Assembly: GCA_945888435.1 (NCBI GenBank)
Contig: CAMCZW010000001.1
Coordinates: 62,001 to 126,000 of the forward strand
Direction: 5' to 3'
Origin: a bacterium UBP8_UBA817
GTDB lineage: Bacteria; Margulisbacteria; Marinamargulisbacteria; SXXA01; SICP01
Length of the DNA stretch: 64,000 bases
Below, in pieces: positions 1 through 7,633 of the stretch. A model generated the notes under the pieces. The model had not been told where the DNA came from and searched no databases. It was given only the letters and a program-made list of their open reading frames with translations. How positions within the stretch are numbered: the stretch's first letter is position 1; each line of letters starts with the position of its first letter. Made by a program: the position numbers and the translations under genes.

Positions 1-2
1 TT

Positions 3-593
3 GTCGCGGTCTACACCAACCCCAGCATTTCAATCTCATTAAGAGAGATGGGCGTTAAAGACTGTAAAGTCTTATCAGATGACAAAGTAAAAGTTCTCTC
101 TAAAAAAATTAAAGAATTAACCGCCCACTCCGTCATTGCAATGGCCAATAAAAGCTATAACAGCGTCTATGCTCAAGCGCAAAACCTCAACCATATTTTA
201 TCCTGGGCCCATGCCAAAGCCATCGAAACTATTTTGGAACAAACACCATGTAATTTTGCGCTATCCGATCAGTTTGGTAATCCCCAAATGATTAGAGCCC
301 AACTCTATGCCAAGGGCTGTCCCATCACCCTATATTCACGACCCCGTGCCGAAGAAAATATTGCAGTCGCCGCCGCCAGTGTCATCGCCCGTGCGACATT
401 TTTAGAATATCTCGACGAAATCAGTCAAAACATGAAAGTCACCATACCCAAAGGAAGCACCGACATCGCCATCAAAACCGCCCAAAAACTAGTCGATATG
501 TACGGAAAAGATATTCTGCCGTTAGTCGCCAAGCTCCACTTTAAGCTGACAGATCAGATTAAATTCCCAGAAGAAGCCCAGAATCCAGGTTAG
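3..593 (+). CDS. rnhC: Ribonuclease HIII, C-terminal part (gene begins before the window)
   Basis: RNase HIII cleaves the RNA strand of RNA-DNA hybrids in the cytoplasm. The frame is open from base 3, and the first ATG at 48 lies inside the conserved block E-M-G-V-K-D-C-K-x-L-S-D (usual form GVKDSKKLSD), so the true start and the DESGKGD active-site motif are upstream of the window. Further family signatures are the Tyr-rich middle with N-H-I-L-x-W-A-H and the late motif E-N-x-A-V-A-A-A-S-V-I-A-R (residues about 105-115 of the visible part). The Ser-to-Cys change in DSK is mildly unusual. The stop overlaps the convergent pirin gene by 4 bp. RNase HIII is typical of Firmicutes, Chlamydiae and a few other groups. 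Confidence 0.85.
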   Translation, partial: VAVYTNPSISISLREMGVKDCKVLSDDKVKVLSKKIKELTAHSVIAMANKSYNSVYAQAQNLNHILSWAHAKAIETILEQTPCNFALSDQFGNPQMIRAQLYAKGCPITLYSRPRAEENIAVAAASVIARATFLEYLDEISQNMKVTIPKGSTDIAIKTAQKLVDMYGKDILPLVAKLHFKLTDQIKFPEEAQNPG

Positions 594-1297
594 GGAATAT
601 CCATAACCAAAACGCGACAGTCCGTTTTGGCCAAAATCTTGATGTCATCACGACCCGAAATCCCAATCCCATCACGCAATCCAAGCACCTGATCTTCGAC
701 TTCAACAGACCCGTCAATGACCATCACAAACATATTATTTTTAGATGAAATCTTGGTATAAGTAAGGCTTGTGCCTTGAGATAAATTCCCAATACAAAAC
801 TGGACATCCTGATGAATCCCCAATGCCTCAGTTGCCGTATCAATCGATTGAACAATCGGTATCCATTGATCTTTAACCGAAAAATCAAATTTCTTTTGAT
901 CATAGCGAGGAGTGACATTTTTAGTTTTAGTAATAATCCAAATTTGAAAAAGTTTAACCCACTCTTCTTTGGACGCATTAAATTCAGAATGAGTAATGCC
1001 ACTACCAGCGGACATGACCTGAACTTCACCAGTCGTAATAATGGACTTATGCCCAATACTATCCTGATGCGCTAAAGCCCCTTCAAGAGGGATGGTAATG
1101 ATTTCCATATTGTCATGGGGGTGAGCGCCAAACCCCATGCCCGGAGCCACCTCATCGTCATTAATCACTCGCAACACGCCAAAGTGAATCCGCTCGGGAT
1201 TATGATAAGACGCAAAACTAAATGTATGGGCAGATTTAAGCCACCCATGATCGGCAAATCCTCGTGAAGATGCAGGAAAAAATGTTAATTGAGACAT
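590..1297 (-). CDS. Pirin family protein (bicupin)
   Basis: The 235-aa protein has the pirin layout of two cupin folds. The N-terminal cupin carries the metal-binding set G-A-H-P-H-D-N-M-E near residue 58 and H-S-E-F-N near residue 103, matching the His-x-His and His/Glu ligands of pirins. Characterised relatives bind iron and some have quercetin 2,3-dioxygenase activity; others act as redox sensors, so the substrate here is open. The strong AG-rich ribosome site (AGGAGG, seen as cctcc near 1306-1310) supports the start. The 3' end overlaps rnhC by 4 bp and queF lies just upstream on the same strand, so the two may be co-transcribed. Confidence 0.9.
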   Translation of the reverse strand: MSQLTFFPASSRGFADHGWLKSAHTFSFASYHNPERIHFGVLRVINDDEVAPGMGFGAHPHDNMEIITIPLEGALAHQDSIGHKSIITTGEVQVMSAGSGITHSEFNASKEEWVKLFQIWIITKTKNVTPRYDQKKFDFSVKDQWIPIVQSIDTATEALGIHQDVQFCIGNLSQGTSLTYTKISSKNNMFVMVIDGSVEVEDQVLGLRDGIGISGRDDIKILAKTDCRVLVMDIP

Positions 1298-1309
1298 AAA
1301 AATAACCTC

Positions 1310-2107
1310 CTATTGTCTAGGTAAACGGCAGGGATAAAGTGGTGGAAAGTCAAAATGGGTTGACCTAAATGGATTAATATCTAGCCCCCCTCGTCTCGTA
1401 AACCGCGCATACACGGATAATGACGTCGGCTGACAGTACTCTAAAATATCAGAAAACATCATCTCCACGCAGTGTTCATGAAATCCCTGATGATGACGAT
1501 ATGAAATCAAATACTTAAGTAGCCCTTCTTGGTTAATTTGCCCACCAGTATAATCAATTTGAATACTCGCCCAATCCGGTTGATTGGTCACCGGACAAGT
1601 GCTGCGAAACAAGTGAGTCGTCAGTGTCTCTTCGACTTCTTTAACAGAAGCCGATAAAAAGTCAGGTGTTGGGGTATAAGTAGAAGTCGCAATAGGCAAT
1701 TCATCTAAACAAAACCCTTCCAAAGAAGTCACCAAAAACTGGGCGCTATCCAGTGGGAAAAGTTTAAACTCGACATCCGCACCAGCCACAGCAGTTAAAT
1801 CAGCAATCACCAGAGTTTCCAACTCCGCCCAATCGGCCACCTGATAAGAATTTAAGCTATTCAAATAAAGTTTGAGAGATTTAGATTCAATTAAAAAAGG
1901 GCTTAAACAAGGTACCGACAATTCAGCAATAGCCACCTGAGGTTTGCCTGAAGGAAGCGCCCACGAAATCTCATAAGCGGTCCAAAGATCTGTACCTTTC
2001 ATCCCCAACAGGCGAGGGGGTCTTTCAATCGGGCATAATACTGATGGATTATAGGAATCAGGATATGAAGTTTGTAAGCCAAGACTAAAATTTGAATTAA
2101 TATCCAT
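1310..2107 (-). CDS. queF: NADPH-dependent 7-cyano-7-deazaguanine reductase (type II QueF)
   Basis: QueF reduces preQ0 to preQ1 in queuosine tRNA biosynthesis. At about 265 aa this is the bimodular type II form rather than the short type I enzyme. The QueF signature E-S-K-S-L-K-L-Y is near residue 88. The catalytic Cys motif R-S-T-C-P-V-T-N-Q-P-D-W and a downstream H-E-x-C-V-E-x-M-F are in the second half. The reading frame extends to a TTG at 2137, but the ATG at 2107 (M-D-I-N) fits family N-termini better. The stop lies 12 bp before the pirin start. No other queuosine genes are in the window. Confidence 0.92.
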   Translation of the reverse strand: MDINSNFSLGLQTSYPDSYNPSVLCPIERPPRLLGMKGTDLWTAYEISWALPSGKPQVAIAELSVPCLSPFLIESKSLKLYLNSLNSYQVADWAELETLVIADLTAVAGADVEFKLFPLDSAQFLVTSLEGFCLDELPIATSTYTPTPDFLSASVKEVEETLTTHLFRSTCPVTNQPDWASIQIDYTGGQINQEGLLKYLISYRHHQGFHEHCVEMMFSDILEYCQPTSLSVYARFTRRGGLDINPFRSTHFDFPPLYPCRLPRQ

Positions 2108-2124
2108 TATATAGAGAAGTATAC

Positions 2125-2153
2125 TGAAATTTTTCAATAAAGAAATACGATAA
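2125..2153 (+). promoter_or_regulatory. Promoter-like motif A (TGAAATT, 14 nt, TACGATAA)
   Basis: TGAAATT at 2125-2131 is followed after 14 nt by TACGATAA at 2146-2153, about 77 bp before the ATG at 2230. The same pair occurs upstream of the unknown genes at 11773 and 32068, with spacings of 13 and 15 nt. The CGATAA core resembles the -10 element of sigma-28 promoters. This is inference from three aligned upstream regions; nothing else marks a promoter here. Confidence 0.45.
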
Positions 2154-2229
2154 GGCGTATCAAATTAAATACGATGGGGGCGGGGCTATCATATTTAGGA
2201 GCTATACTCATGAGTCATATGGGTATGAC

Positions 2230-2685
2230 ATGGCCGCATTACCTAGGCTACTCGATAATCTAAATCATGAATTAGCAGAAACCGAGTTTAAATCTCCCGG
2301 ATTTGGGGATGTAAATATTGCAGAGCTTCTTAAGCATTCTGCGATTTCCCCCAAAGTTAAATCAACTCTATTACTAGTCCTCTCTTGTATTTTGGATGAA
2401 CATCAAAAAAAGGCGAATTCTCAGGGAGAAGAAGACTATAAAAAAGATCCTTCAGTCCCAAAAAAACCAAAATTTGAATGGAAAGATAAACAACAAATAT
2501 CAGATATCGATGAACTTTTATCTGGAGAAAAAAGAGAGTCATCAGGGCTCCCTTATAGCAACCACTATGTCAGTAACTGGAAACACACCTTAGAAGAAGT
2601 AATGCATCTATTTGTGTTTGCAAAAAAACTAACCAATATAATACGCAAGATGCAAGTCAAAATAAAAATCTCGAAAATGCCTTAG
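2230..2685 (+). CDS. Unknown protein, N-terminal part of a split gene
   Basis: I do not recognise this 151-aa protein. It is hydrophilic and Lys/Glu-rich, with a low-complexity basic stretch around residues 57-85, and has no signal peptide or membrane segment. Its end looks wrong: from the run of seven A at 2622-2628 the other frame reads smoothly (T-N-Q-Y-N-T-Q-D-A-S-Q-N-K-N-L-E-N) into the next ORF. The two ORFs are therefore probably one protein of about 325 residues joined by a -1 shift. The ATG at 2230 has no strong ribosome site; AGGAG at about 2197 precedes an out-of-frame ATG at 2210. Motif A lies upstream. Confidence 0.55.
   Translation: MAALPRLLDNLNHELAETEFKSPGFGDVNIAELLKHSAISPKVKSTLLLVLSCILDEHQKKANSQGEEDYKKDPSVPKKPKFEWKDKQQISDIDELLSGEKRESSGLPYSNHYVSNWKHTLEEVMHLFVFAKKLTNIIRKMQVKIKISKMP
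2622..2628 (+). other. A7 tract, candidate -1 frameshift site or indel
   Basis: In the first ORF's frame the codons are GCA AAA AAA CTA, giving the heptamer A-AAA-AAA, a classic -1 slippery sequence. Slipping back one base leads directly into the open frame of the downstream ORF. A one-base loss in a homopolymer, real or a sequencing error, would look identical. Confidence 0.5.
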
Positions 2686-3212
2686 TGGCCTCAATATTAA
2701 CCGACAGTAAAAAAGACCCAGGGGTTAAAGAAGTATTGACCCACCAATTCACACCTCCATTCGTCATGAAAAAAATGGCCGAAATTTTAATAAGTATTCA
2801 TTCAAAAACAATACAAGCAAGCGAAGCCTTATTTAGTACACAAAAAGAAAGAGACTTCTATTCCCACTTAACCGACACTGTAGAAACTGTATTAGATGCT
2901 GCCTATGAATCCGTCAGAATTGTACTTTCAAGAGATCCAGCAAATGCAGAAGGTCCAATCCAATATGCAATCACTGACGATAATAAAGCCCTATTTGATG
3001 CAGGTAGAGCAGTCAGTACCAAGTTTTCTGACGTATTTTATGCTCATCACCGTGAGGCAATTAAATATGGAAAATACTTTGTATCCACAGAACGAAGAAC
3101 CTCTTCAACAGACCTACAGCCACTATTAGATGGAAGTGAAGTAAGAGCAGTTTTTAGAACATTATCGCGAGCATCATCGGGTGCTAACTTGCTAGAAGAC
3201 CTAATCTTATAA
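2685..3212 (+). CDS. Unknown protein, C-terminal part of a split gene
   Basis: This 175-aa frame has only a GTG that shares one base with the TAG of the preceding ORF (TAGTG). The frame is open well upstream of that GTG, back to around the A7 tract, which argues that this is the continuation of the upstream protein and not an independent gene. It is predicted mostly helical, with a basic segment near Y-F-V-S-T-E-R-R and an acidic end. I see no catalytic motif or known domain. It stops 4 bp before the convergent mutL stop. Confidence 0.5.
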   Translation: MASILTDSKKDPGVKEVLTHQFTPPFVMKKMAEILISIHSKTIQASEALFSTQKERDFYSHLTDTVETVLDAAYESVRIVLSRDPANAEGPIQYAITDDNKALFDAGRAVSTKFSDVFYAHHREAIKYGKYFVSTERRTSSTDLQPLLDGSEVRAVFRTLSRASSGANLLEDLIL

Positions 3213-3216
3213 AAAC

Positions 3217-4926
3217 TTACCTCAAAAAAAGTCGCTCAAGTTCCGATTTACCAAAGGTAATAAATAGCGGGCGGCCATGAGGACAAGTGAAATTAGACGG
3301 GCTTTTCACCAGATCTTGAAGCAACTGTTTCACTTCAAGATCTGGCATTCGCTTGCCGGCTTTAATCGCGGCCTTACATGCTTTCATTTGAAGCCGTTCT
3401 TTTTGGTCCGCCACAATCGAATACTCACTCGTTTCAGATTCCCCAATCGATGCCAGGTAAGTTAAAAGCCAATCCGATAACGACGTCCCTTCCATCAAAG
3501 TAGGGATAGCCCGAATCACCACCTGATCCTCTCCAAACACTTCAACATCAACACCCAATCTCTGCAAATCCCCCTGAGACTCCAAAAACACAGACATCAG
3601 CGGGGGAGACAGGGCAATCACTTCCGAAATAAGTAATGGCTGGGTCGCAATCTGGACGGAGGCCTGAGCTTTAAACTGCTCATACAAAATCCGCTCATGG
3701 ACTGCATGCTGATCCAAAATATAAATCAAATGAGACGCTTTCAAGATAATATAAGTCTCTAAAAACTGAAAAAACTCAATATGCTGAGACTCCAAAGTCC
3801 TAAGTTCAGACATATCATAAAGCCCCATCGCAGAAGAACTTTCAGAAAGCGATGGAGTGGAATGAGTAAAAGAAGGATACGCAAATGACGGAGAATACCC
3901 CTCCGAAGACAAATATGTTGAAGGAGAATAAGGTTGATAATTGACCTGACCAATCACAGCCCTTAGCGCCTTCGCCATCGCGTCATACATCATCCCAGAC
4001 TGCACAAACCGGACATCCATTTTTTGAGGATGAATATTCACATCCACCGATGCATGGTCTACTCGTAAATCAATCACAGCTAACGGATATCGCTTGGCCG
4101 GTATCAAATCCCGATACACATCCATAATACATTTTTGAAGCACTGGATTCTTAATAATGCGCCCATTCACCGCAAGTACTTGCTTGGCACGGGACGGAAG
4201 TGTAAATGTTGGAGCCCCGATAACTCCAATGACATGGACAGCTCCGACATGAGTATCCACAGTCAATAATTTTCCACGGGCTTCCTTAGAAAACAACAGC
4301 ATAATGAGAGTTTCCATATCACTCACGCCAGATGTATTTAAAAGTTCATTCCCTTGAGAAACCAATTTGAAATCAATTTCAGGATGAATCAACGCAAGCT
4401 GCAAGACCAAATCATAAACATATCCAATTTCAACAGAATCAGACTTTAAAAACTTTTTACGAACGGGGATATTAAAAAAAAGATCCTTCACTTCAACGGT
4501 AGTTCCACGAGAATGAGCCACAGGGACAGGGTCCGACACCACATTATGGTGAGCAATCACATGATATCCCATGCCACCTTCAACCGCCGAAGTCAGGTGC
4601 AAACTGGCCACATGGGCCATACTGGCAAGTGCCTCGCCTCTAAATCCATAGCTACTCACCGTCATTAATTCATCAACAGAAGATAATTTAGAAGTCGTAT
4701 GGGGGAGGGGGGCAATGAGTAAATCATCTCGCTCAATTCCACCCCCATTATCCCGCACCATAATTAAAGTGCGGCCTGCATCTCTTAAAACAATTTCAAT
4801 CGATGTCGCACCCGAGTCGATACAATTTTCAACCAGCTCTTTGACAACAGACGACGGACGATCAATGACCTCTCCGGCGGCAATCTTAGAAACCGTCAAT
4901 GCATCTAGTAATTTAATTTGGGGCAT
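3217..4926 (-). CDS. mutL: DNA mismatch repair protein MutL (endonuclease type)
   Basis: MutL couples mismatch recognition by MutS to strand incision. The N-terminal GHKL ATPase shows V-V-K-E-L-V-E-N near residue 30, R-D-N-G-G-G-I and Y-G-F-R-G-E-A-L. The C-terminal dimerisation domain keeps the metal-dependent nicking motif D-Q-H-A-x2-E-x4-E (near residue 400), the A-C-K-A-A-I-K block and the late C-P-H-G-R-P. It is thus the endonuclease form found in bacteria without MutH, unlike the E. coli type. The length of 569 aa is slightly short, with a Ser-rich linker around residues 335-370. It is divergent from lpxB with a 28-bp gap. No mutS is in the window. Confidence 0.95.
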   Translation of the reverse strand: MPQIKLLDALTVSKIAAGEVIDRPSSVVKELVENCIDSGATSIEIVLRDAGRTLIMVRDNGGGIERDDLLIAPLPHTTSKLSSVDELMTVSSYGFRGEALASMAHVASLHLTSAVEGGMGYHVIAHHNVVSDPVPVAHSRGTTVEVKDLFFNIPVRKKFLKSDSVEIGYVYDLVLQLALIHPEIDFKLVSQGNELLNTSGVSDMETLIMLLFSKEARGKLLTVDTHVGAVHVIGVIGAPTFTLPSRAKQVLAVNGRIIKNPVLQKCIMDVYRDLIPAKRYPLAVIDLRVDHASVDVNIHPQKMDVRFVQSGMMYDAMAKALRAVIGQVNYQPYSPSTYLSSEGYSPSFAYPSFTHSTPSLSESSSAMGLYDMSELRTLESQHIEFFQFLETYIILKASHLIYILDQHAVHERILYEQFKAQASVQIATQPLLISEVIALSPPLMSVFLESQGDLQRLGVDVEVFGEDQVVIRAIPTLMEGTSLSDWLLTYLASIGESETSEYSIVADQKERLQMKACKAAIKAGKRMPDLEVKQLLQDLVKSPSNFTCPHGRPLFITFGKSELERLFLR

Positions 4927-4936
4927 ATGGTCAAAT

Positions 4937-4942
4937 TATAAT
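4937..4942 (+). promoter_or_regulatory. TATAAT hexamer between mutL and lpxB
   Basis: The 28-bp gap between the divergent mutL and lpxB starts contains a perfect TATAAT on the + strand, 12 bp before the lpxB ATG at 4955. No good -35 hexamer sits 16-18 bp upstream, so this is only a weak promoter candidate that would give lpxB a very short leader. Confidence 0.25.
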
Positions 4943-4954
4943 ACAATACCGGCC

Positions 4955-6118
4955 ATGACACACCCACCGATCACGATATGGATAAGCGCCGGCGAAGTCT
5001 CCGGTGATATGTACGGTGCCGCACTCGCGACAGAACTTTTAGCCCAATATCCCAATGTCAAACTCATCGGATTAGGCGGCGAAAAAATGAAAGCCGCAGG
5101 CGTCCATCTCCTAGACAATGTCACATCCGCCAGCACCATCGGTTTTTTAGAGCCTATTCGTCACCTAAAAAAGTACTTATCCGCCTATAAAATCACCAAA
5201 ACTCACCTCAAAAAACACAATCCCGATATCGTTGTCGCCATCGATTTTCAAGGATTCAATATGAAAGTTCTTGGCTATGCCAAAAAACTAGGCCTCAAAA
5301 CTGCCTACTTTATTTCTCCTCAAGAATGGCAGTGGGGGAGCGATGAGGGCGGAAAAAAGGTCATCAACGCCGCAGATACCATCCTAGCCATTTTTAAACA
5401 GGAATATGAGTTCTACAAAAGGCTAGGCGGCAATGTCACATTCGTCGGCCATCCACTCCTCGATACCGTCCATCCCGTCATGACCCGCACCCAATTTAAA
5501 ACCCAATTTAATCTCCCCGACACCAAAAAATGGATTGCCATATTCCCTGGATCACGAAAGCAAGAAATCACCCATGTGTATCCCCAATTATTAAAAGCCG
5601 CAGAAAAAATTCATTATGCTGAGCCCAACACCCATTTAATCATCTCAGTCGCTGAAAACGGACTCCACAAATCAATTCTCGCACTTCTCGAAAAATGCGC
5701 AGCCCCTTACACCGTCATCAAAGGACATACCCATGACATCATTACGCATACCGACCTATCTCTCTGCGCCTGCGGCACTATTACTTTAGAACACGCCATC
5801 CTAGCTAAACCCTGCGTCACGGGATACCGCCTCAATCCCATTTCATACACTCTGGCATTTGCCATCGTCGGCCAAAAATGGAAAGACCAAGTCGGTTTCA
5901 TTGCCCTCCCCAATATCTACCTCAAAAAAGCCATCATCCCAGAATTCATCCAAGATGAATGCAATTCCACCAATATCCTAGACGCCGGCCTCAAACTACT
6001 AACCGACCCCATTCACTACCAGGCCACCCAAAATCACCTCAAAGAAGTCCAGAAATTACTAGGCCAAAAAGGTGCCACCCACCACGCCGCCAAAATCATC
6101 CTAGGTATTATCCAATAA
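4955..6118 (+). CDS. lpxB: Lipid-A-disaccharide synthase
   Basis: LpxB (glycosyltransferase family 19) joins UDP-diacylglucosamine to lipid X to form the lipid A disaccharide at the inner membrane. Signatures are I-S-A-G-E-V-S-G-D at the N-terminus, I-D-F-Q-G-F-N near residue 90, S-P-Q-E-W-Q-W-G (usual SPQVWAW), and F-P-G-S-R-K-Q-E-I near residue 190. The length of 387 aa is typical. The open frame extends upstream across antisense mutL, but the ATG at 4955 gives the standard N-terminus. Codon choice is extremely C/A-rich. This gene is strong evidence for an outer membrane with lipid A. A palindromic repeat lies just behind the stop. Confidence 0.95.
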   Translation: MTHPPITIWISAGEVSGDMYGAALATELLAQYPNVKLIGLGGEKMKAAGVHLLDNVTSASTIGFLEPIRHLKKYLSAYKITKTHLKKHNPDIVVAIDFQGFNMKVLGYAKKLGLKTAYFISPQEWQWGSDEGGKKVINAADTILAIFKQEYEFYKRLGGNVTFVGHPLLDTVHPVMTRTQFKTQFNLPDTKKWIAIFPGSRKQEITHVYPQLLKAAEKIHYAEPNTHLIISVAENGLHKSILALLEKCAAPYTVIKGHTHDIITHTDLSLCACGTITLEHAILAKPCVTGYRLNPISYTLAFAIVGQKWKDQVGFIALPNIYLKKAIIPEFIQDECNSTNILDAGLKLLTDPIHYQATQNHLKEVQKLLGQKGATHHAAKIILGIIQ

Positions 6119-6127
6119 TCCTGGATT

Positions 6128-6225
6128 AACACTCACCCACCAACCTCCCTCTCTATTCTAAAGAGGGAGGCTTTACCCAATACACGTTCCCCACTTTGGC
6201 ACAGAGAGGGGTTGGGGTGAGTGTT
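6128..6225. repeat. Palindromic repeat element, family 1 (copy 1)
   Basis: This is a 98-bp element bounded by the inverted ends AACACTCACCC (6128-6138) and GGGTGAGTGTT (6215-6225). Inside is a perfect 9-bp stem, CCTCCCTCT (6144-6152) with AGAGGGAGG (6162-6170). The right end and the next 11 bp (GGGTGAGTGTTACCTTAGAC...) recur at 61442 with one mismatch in 22. It encodes nothing and sits between lpxB and pyrC. The inner hairpin could also terminate lpxB transcription, though no U-tract follows. Confidence 0.7.
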
Positions 6226-6300
6226 ACCTTAGACCAGAGGGATCTGTTAACTTCGCAATATTGCCAAATACCCCCAGACAAGGCATCATATTCCCTATCT

Positions 6301-7629
6301 ATGATCGAATCCTTACTCATTAAACAAGTCCAAATCATCACCCCTTTTGGTAAAAAAGACGGAGATATTCTCATTAAGAACGGGAAGATCCATGCCATGG
6401 ATTGGAAACTCCCAGACCATGCCCAAGTCATTATTAAAGACAGGGGGTTAACCCTCATGCCTGGCGTCATTGACCCCCATGTCCATTTCAGAGAACCAGG
6501 CGCTACTTGGAAAGAAACATTAGAGTCTGGAAGCAAAGCCGCCGTTGCAGGTGGAGTCACTAGCTTTTTTGATATGCCCAACACAAAACCATCGGCCACA
6601 ACTCGGGAAACCATTGCCGAAAAAAAGAGAATCGCCAAAGAAACGTCTCTCGCCAATTACAACTTTTTTATCGGGGCAACGACCGACAATTTAGATGAAC
6701 TCAAAGCCATCGAGAATGTTCCAGGTATCAAAATATTTGTTGGCTCATCCACAGGAACTTTATTAGTAGATCAAGAAGATGATTTAAGAAAAATATTCAC
6801 TGAAACCAGCGCCATAATCTCTGTGCATTCAGAAAAAGAATCCATTATAAAAGCCAATAAAGACATTTACAAAGACAGTACCAATCCACTCGATCATCCC
6901 AGAATCCGAAGTGTCGAAGCCGCTGTCCAATGCACAAAAATGCTTCTCCAACTTGCCCATGACACTAAGCGACGACTTCATATCTGCCACCTCACTACAG
7001 AAGAAGAAATGCAGATGATCGCAAAGGCCAGAAAAGACACTCCCGTCACTACAGAAGTCTCTCCACAACATCTATTTCTCTACGGCCCCGACATCTACCA
7101 AAAAATCGGTAATTTCGCCGTCATCAACCCGCCAATTAGAGAAAAACGTCATGCAGATGCACTATGGCAAGGTCTCAAAAGCGGCGTCATCGACTGCATC
7201 GCAACAGATCATGCCCCACATACAATCGAAGAAAAACTACAGGATTACAGTAAAGCCCCATCCGGAATGCCAGGCGTAGAAACCTCTCTCCAACTAATGC
7301 TCAATATGGTCGCCCAAAAACGATGCACCATGTCTGATATCGTAAGGTGGATGTGTGAAGCCCCCGCAAAAATTTATGGAATCCCTTACAAAGGCGCCAT
7401 CCAAATCGGATACGACGCCGACTTAGTCCTAGTCGATTTAAATGCAAAAAGAACAATTCAAAGCGATAAACAACACACCATGTGCAAATGGTCAGCATTT
7501 GATGGATGGGAAACCCAGGGCGCTCCGATTGCAACCATGGTCAACGGACGCCTAGCCTATCGAGAAGGCGAGTTTTTCACTGCAAGCAAGGGTCAAGAAA
7601 TCAGAATCAGAAAACCAGCCCCTAGGTAA
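6301..7629 (+). CDS. pyrC: Dihydroorotase (type I)
   Basis: The enzyme cyclises carbamoyl-aspartate to dihydroorotate in pyrimidine synthesis. The 442-aa length and motifs are of the long type I class: D-P-H-V-H-F-R-E-P-G near residue 58 (metal-binding HxH), D-M-P-N-T-K-P, L-H-I-C-H-L-T-T, and C-I-A-T-D-H-A-P-H-T with the catalytic Asp near residue 305, then G-M-P-G-V-E-T. An upstream ATG at 6196 is in frame but lies in the repeat element, so I chose the ATG at 6301. trpD follows after 4 bp and is probably co-transcribed. No other pyr gene is present here. Confidence 0.93.
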   Translation: MIESLLIKQVQIITPFGKKDGDILIKNGKIHAMDWKLPDHAQVIIKDRGLTLMPGVIDPHVHFREPGATWKETLESGSKAAVAGGVTSFFDMPNTKPSATTRETIAEKKRIAKETSLANYNFFIGATTDNLDELKAIENVPGIKIFVGSSTGTLLVDQEDDLRKIFTETSAIISVHSEKESIIKANKDIYKDSTNPLDHPRIRSVEAAVQCTKMLLQLAHDTKRRLHICHLTTEEEMQMIAKARKDTPVTTEVSPQHLFLYGPDIYQKIGNFAVINPPIREKRHADALWQGLKSGVIDCIATDHAPHTIEEKLQDYSKAPSGMPGVETSLQLMLNMVAQKRCTMSDIVRWMCEAPAKIYGIPYKGAIQIGYDADLVLVDLNAKRTIQSDKQHTMCKWSAFDGWETQGAPIATMVNGRLAYREGEFFTASKGQEIRIRKPAPR

Positions 7630-7633
7630 CTGC

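Noticed and set aside
724-1075. ORFs inside the pirin gene in other frames
   Set aside because: They are shadows of a gene with clear family motifs and show no motif themselves.
2104-2137. TTGAAA and TATAAT on the minus strand at the queF start as a promoter
   Set aside because: The spacing is 20 nt and the -10 overlaps the start codon, which does not fit a sigma-70 promoter for queF.
4715-4954. N-terminal extension of LpxB
   Set aside because: It is antisense to conserved mutL codons, and the family starts at the ATG at 4955.
6196-6300. N-terminal extension of dihydroorotase
   Set aside because: It is encoded by the repeat element and precedes the normal family start at 6301.
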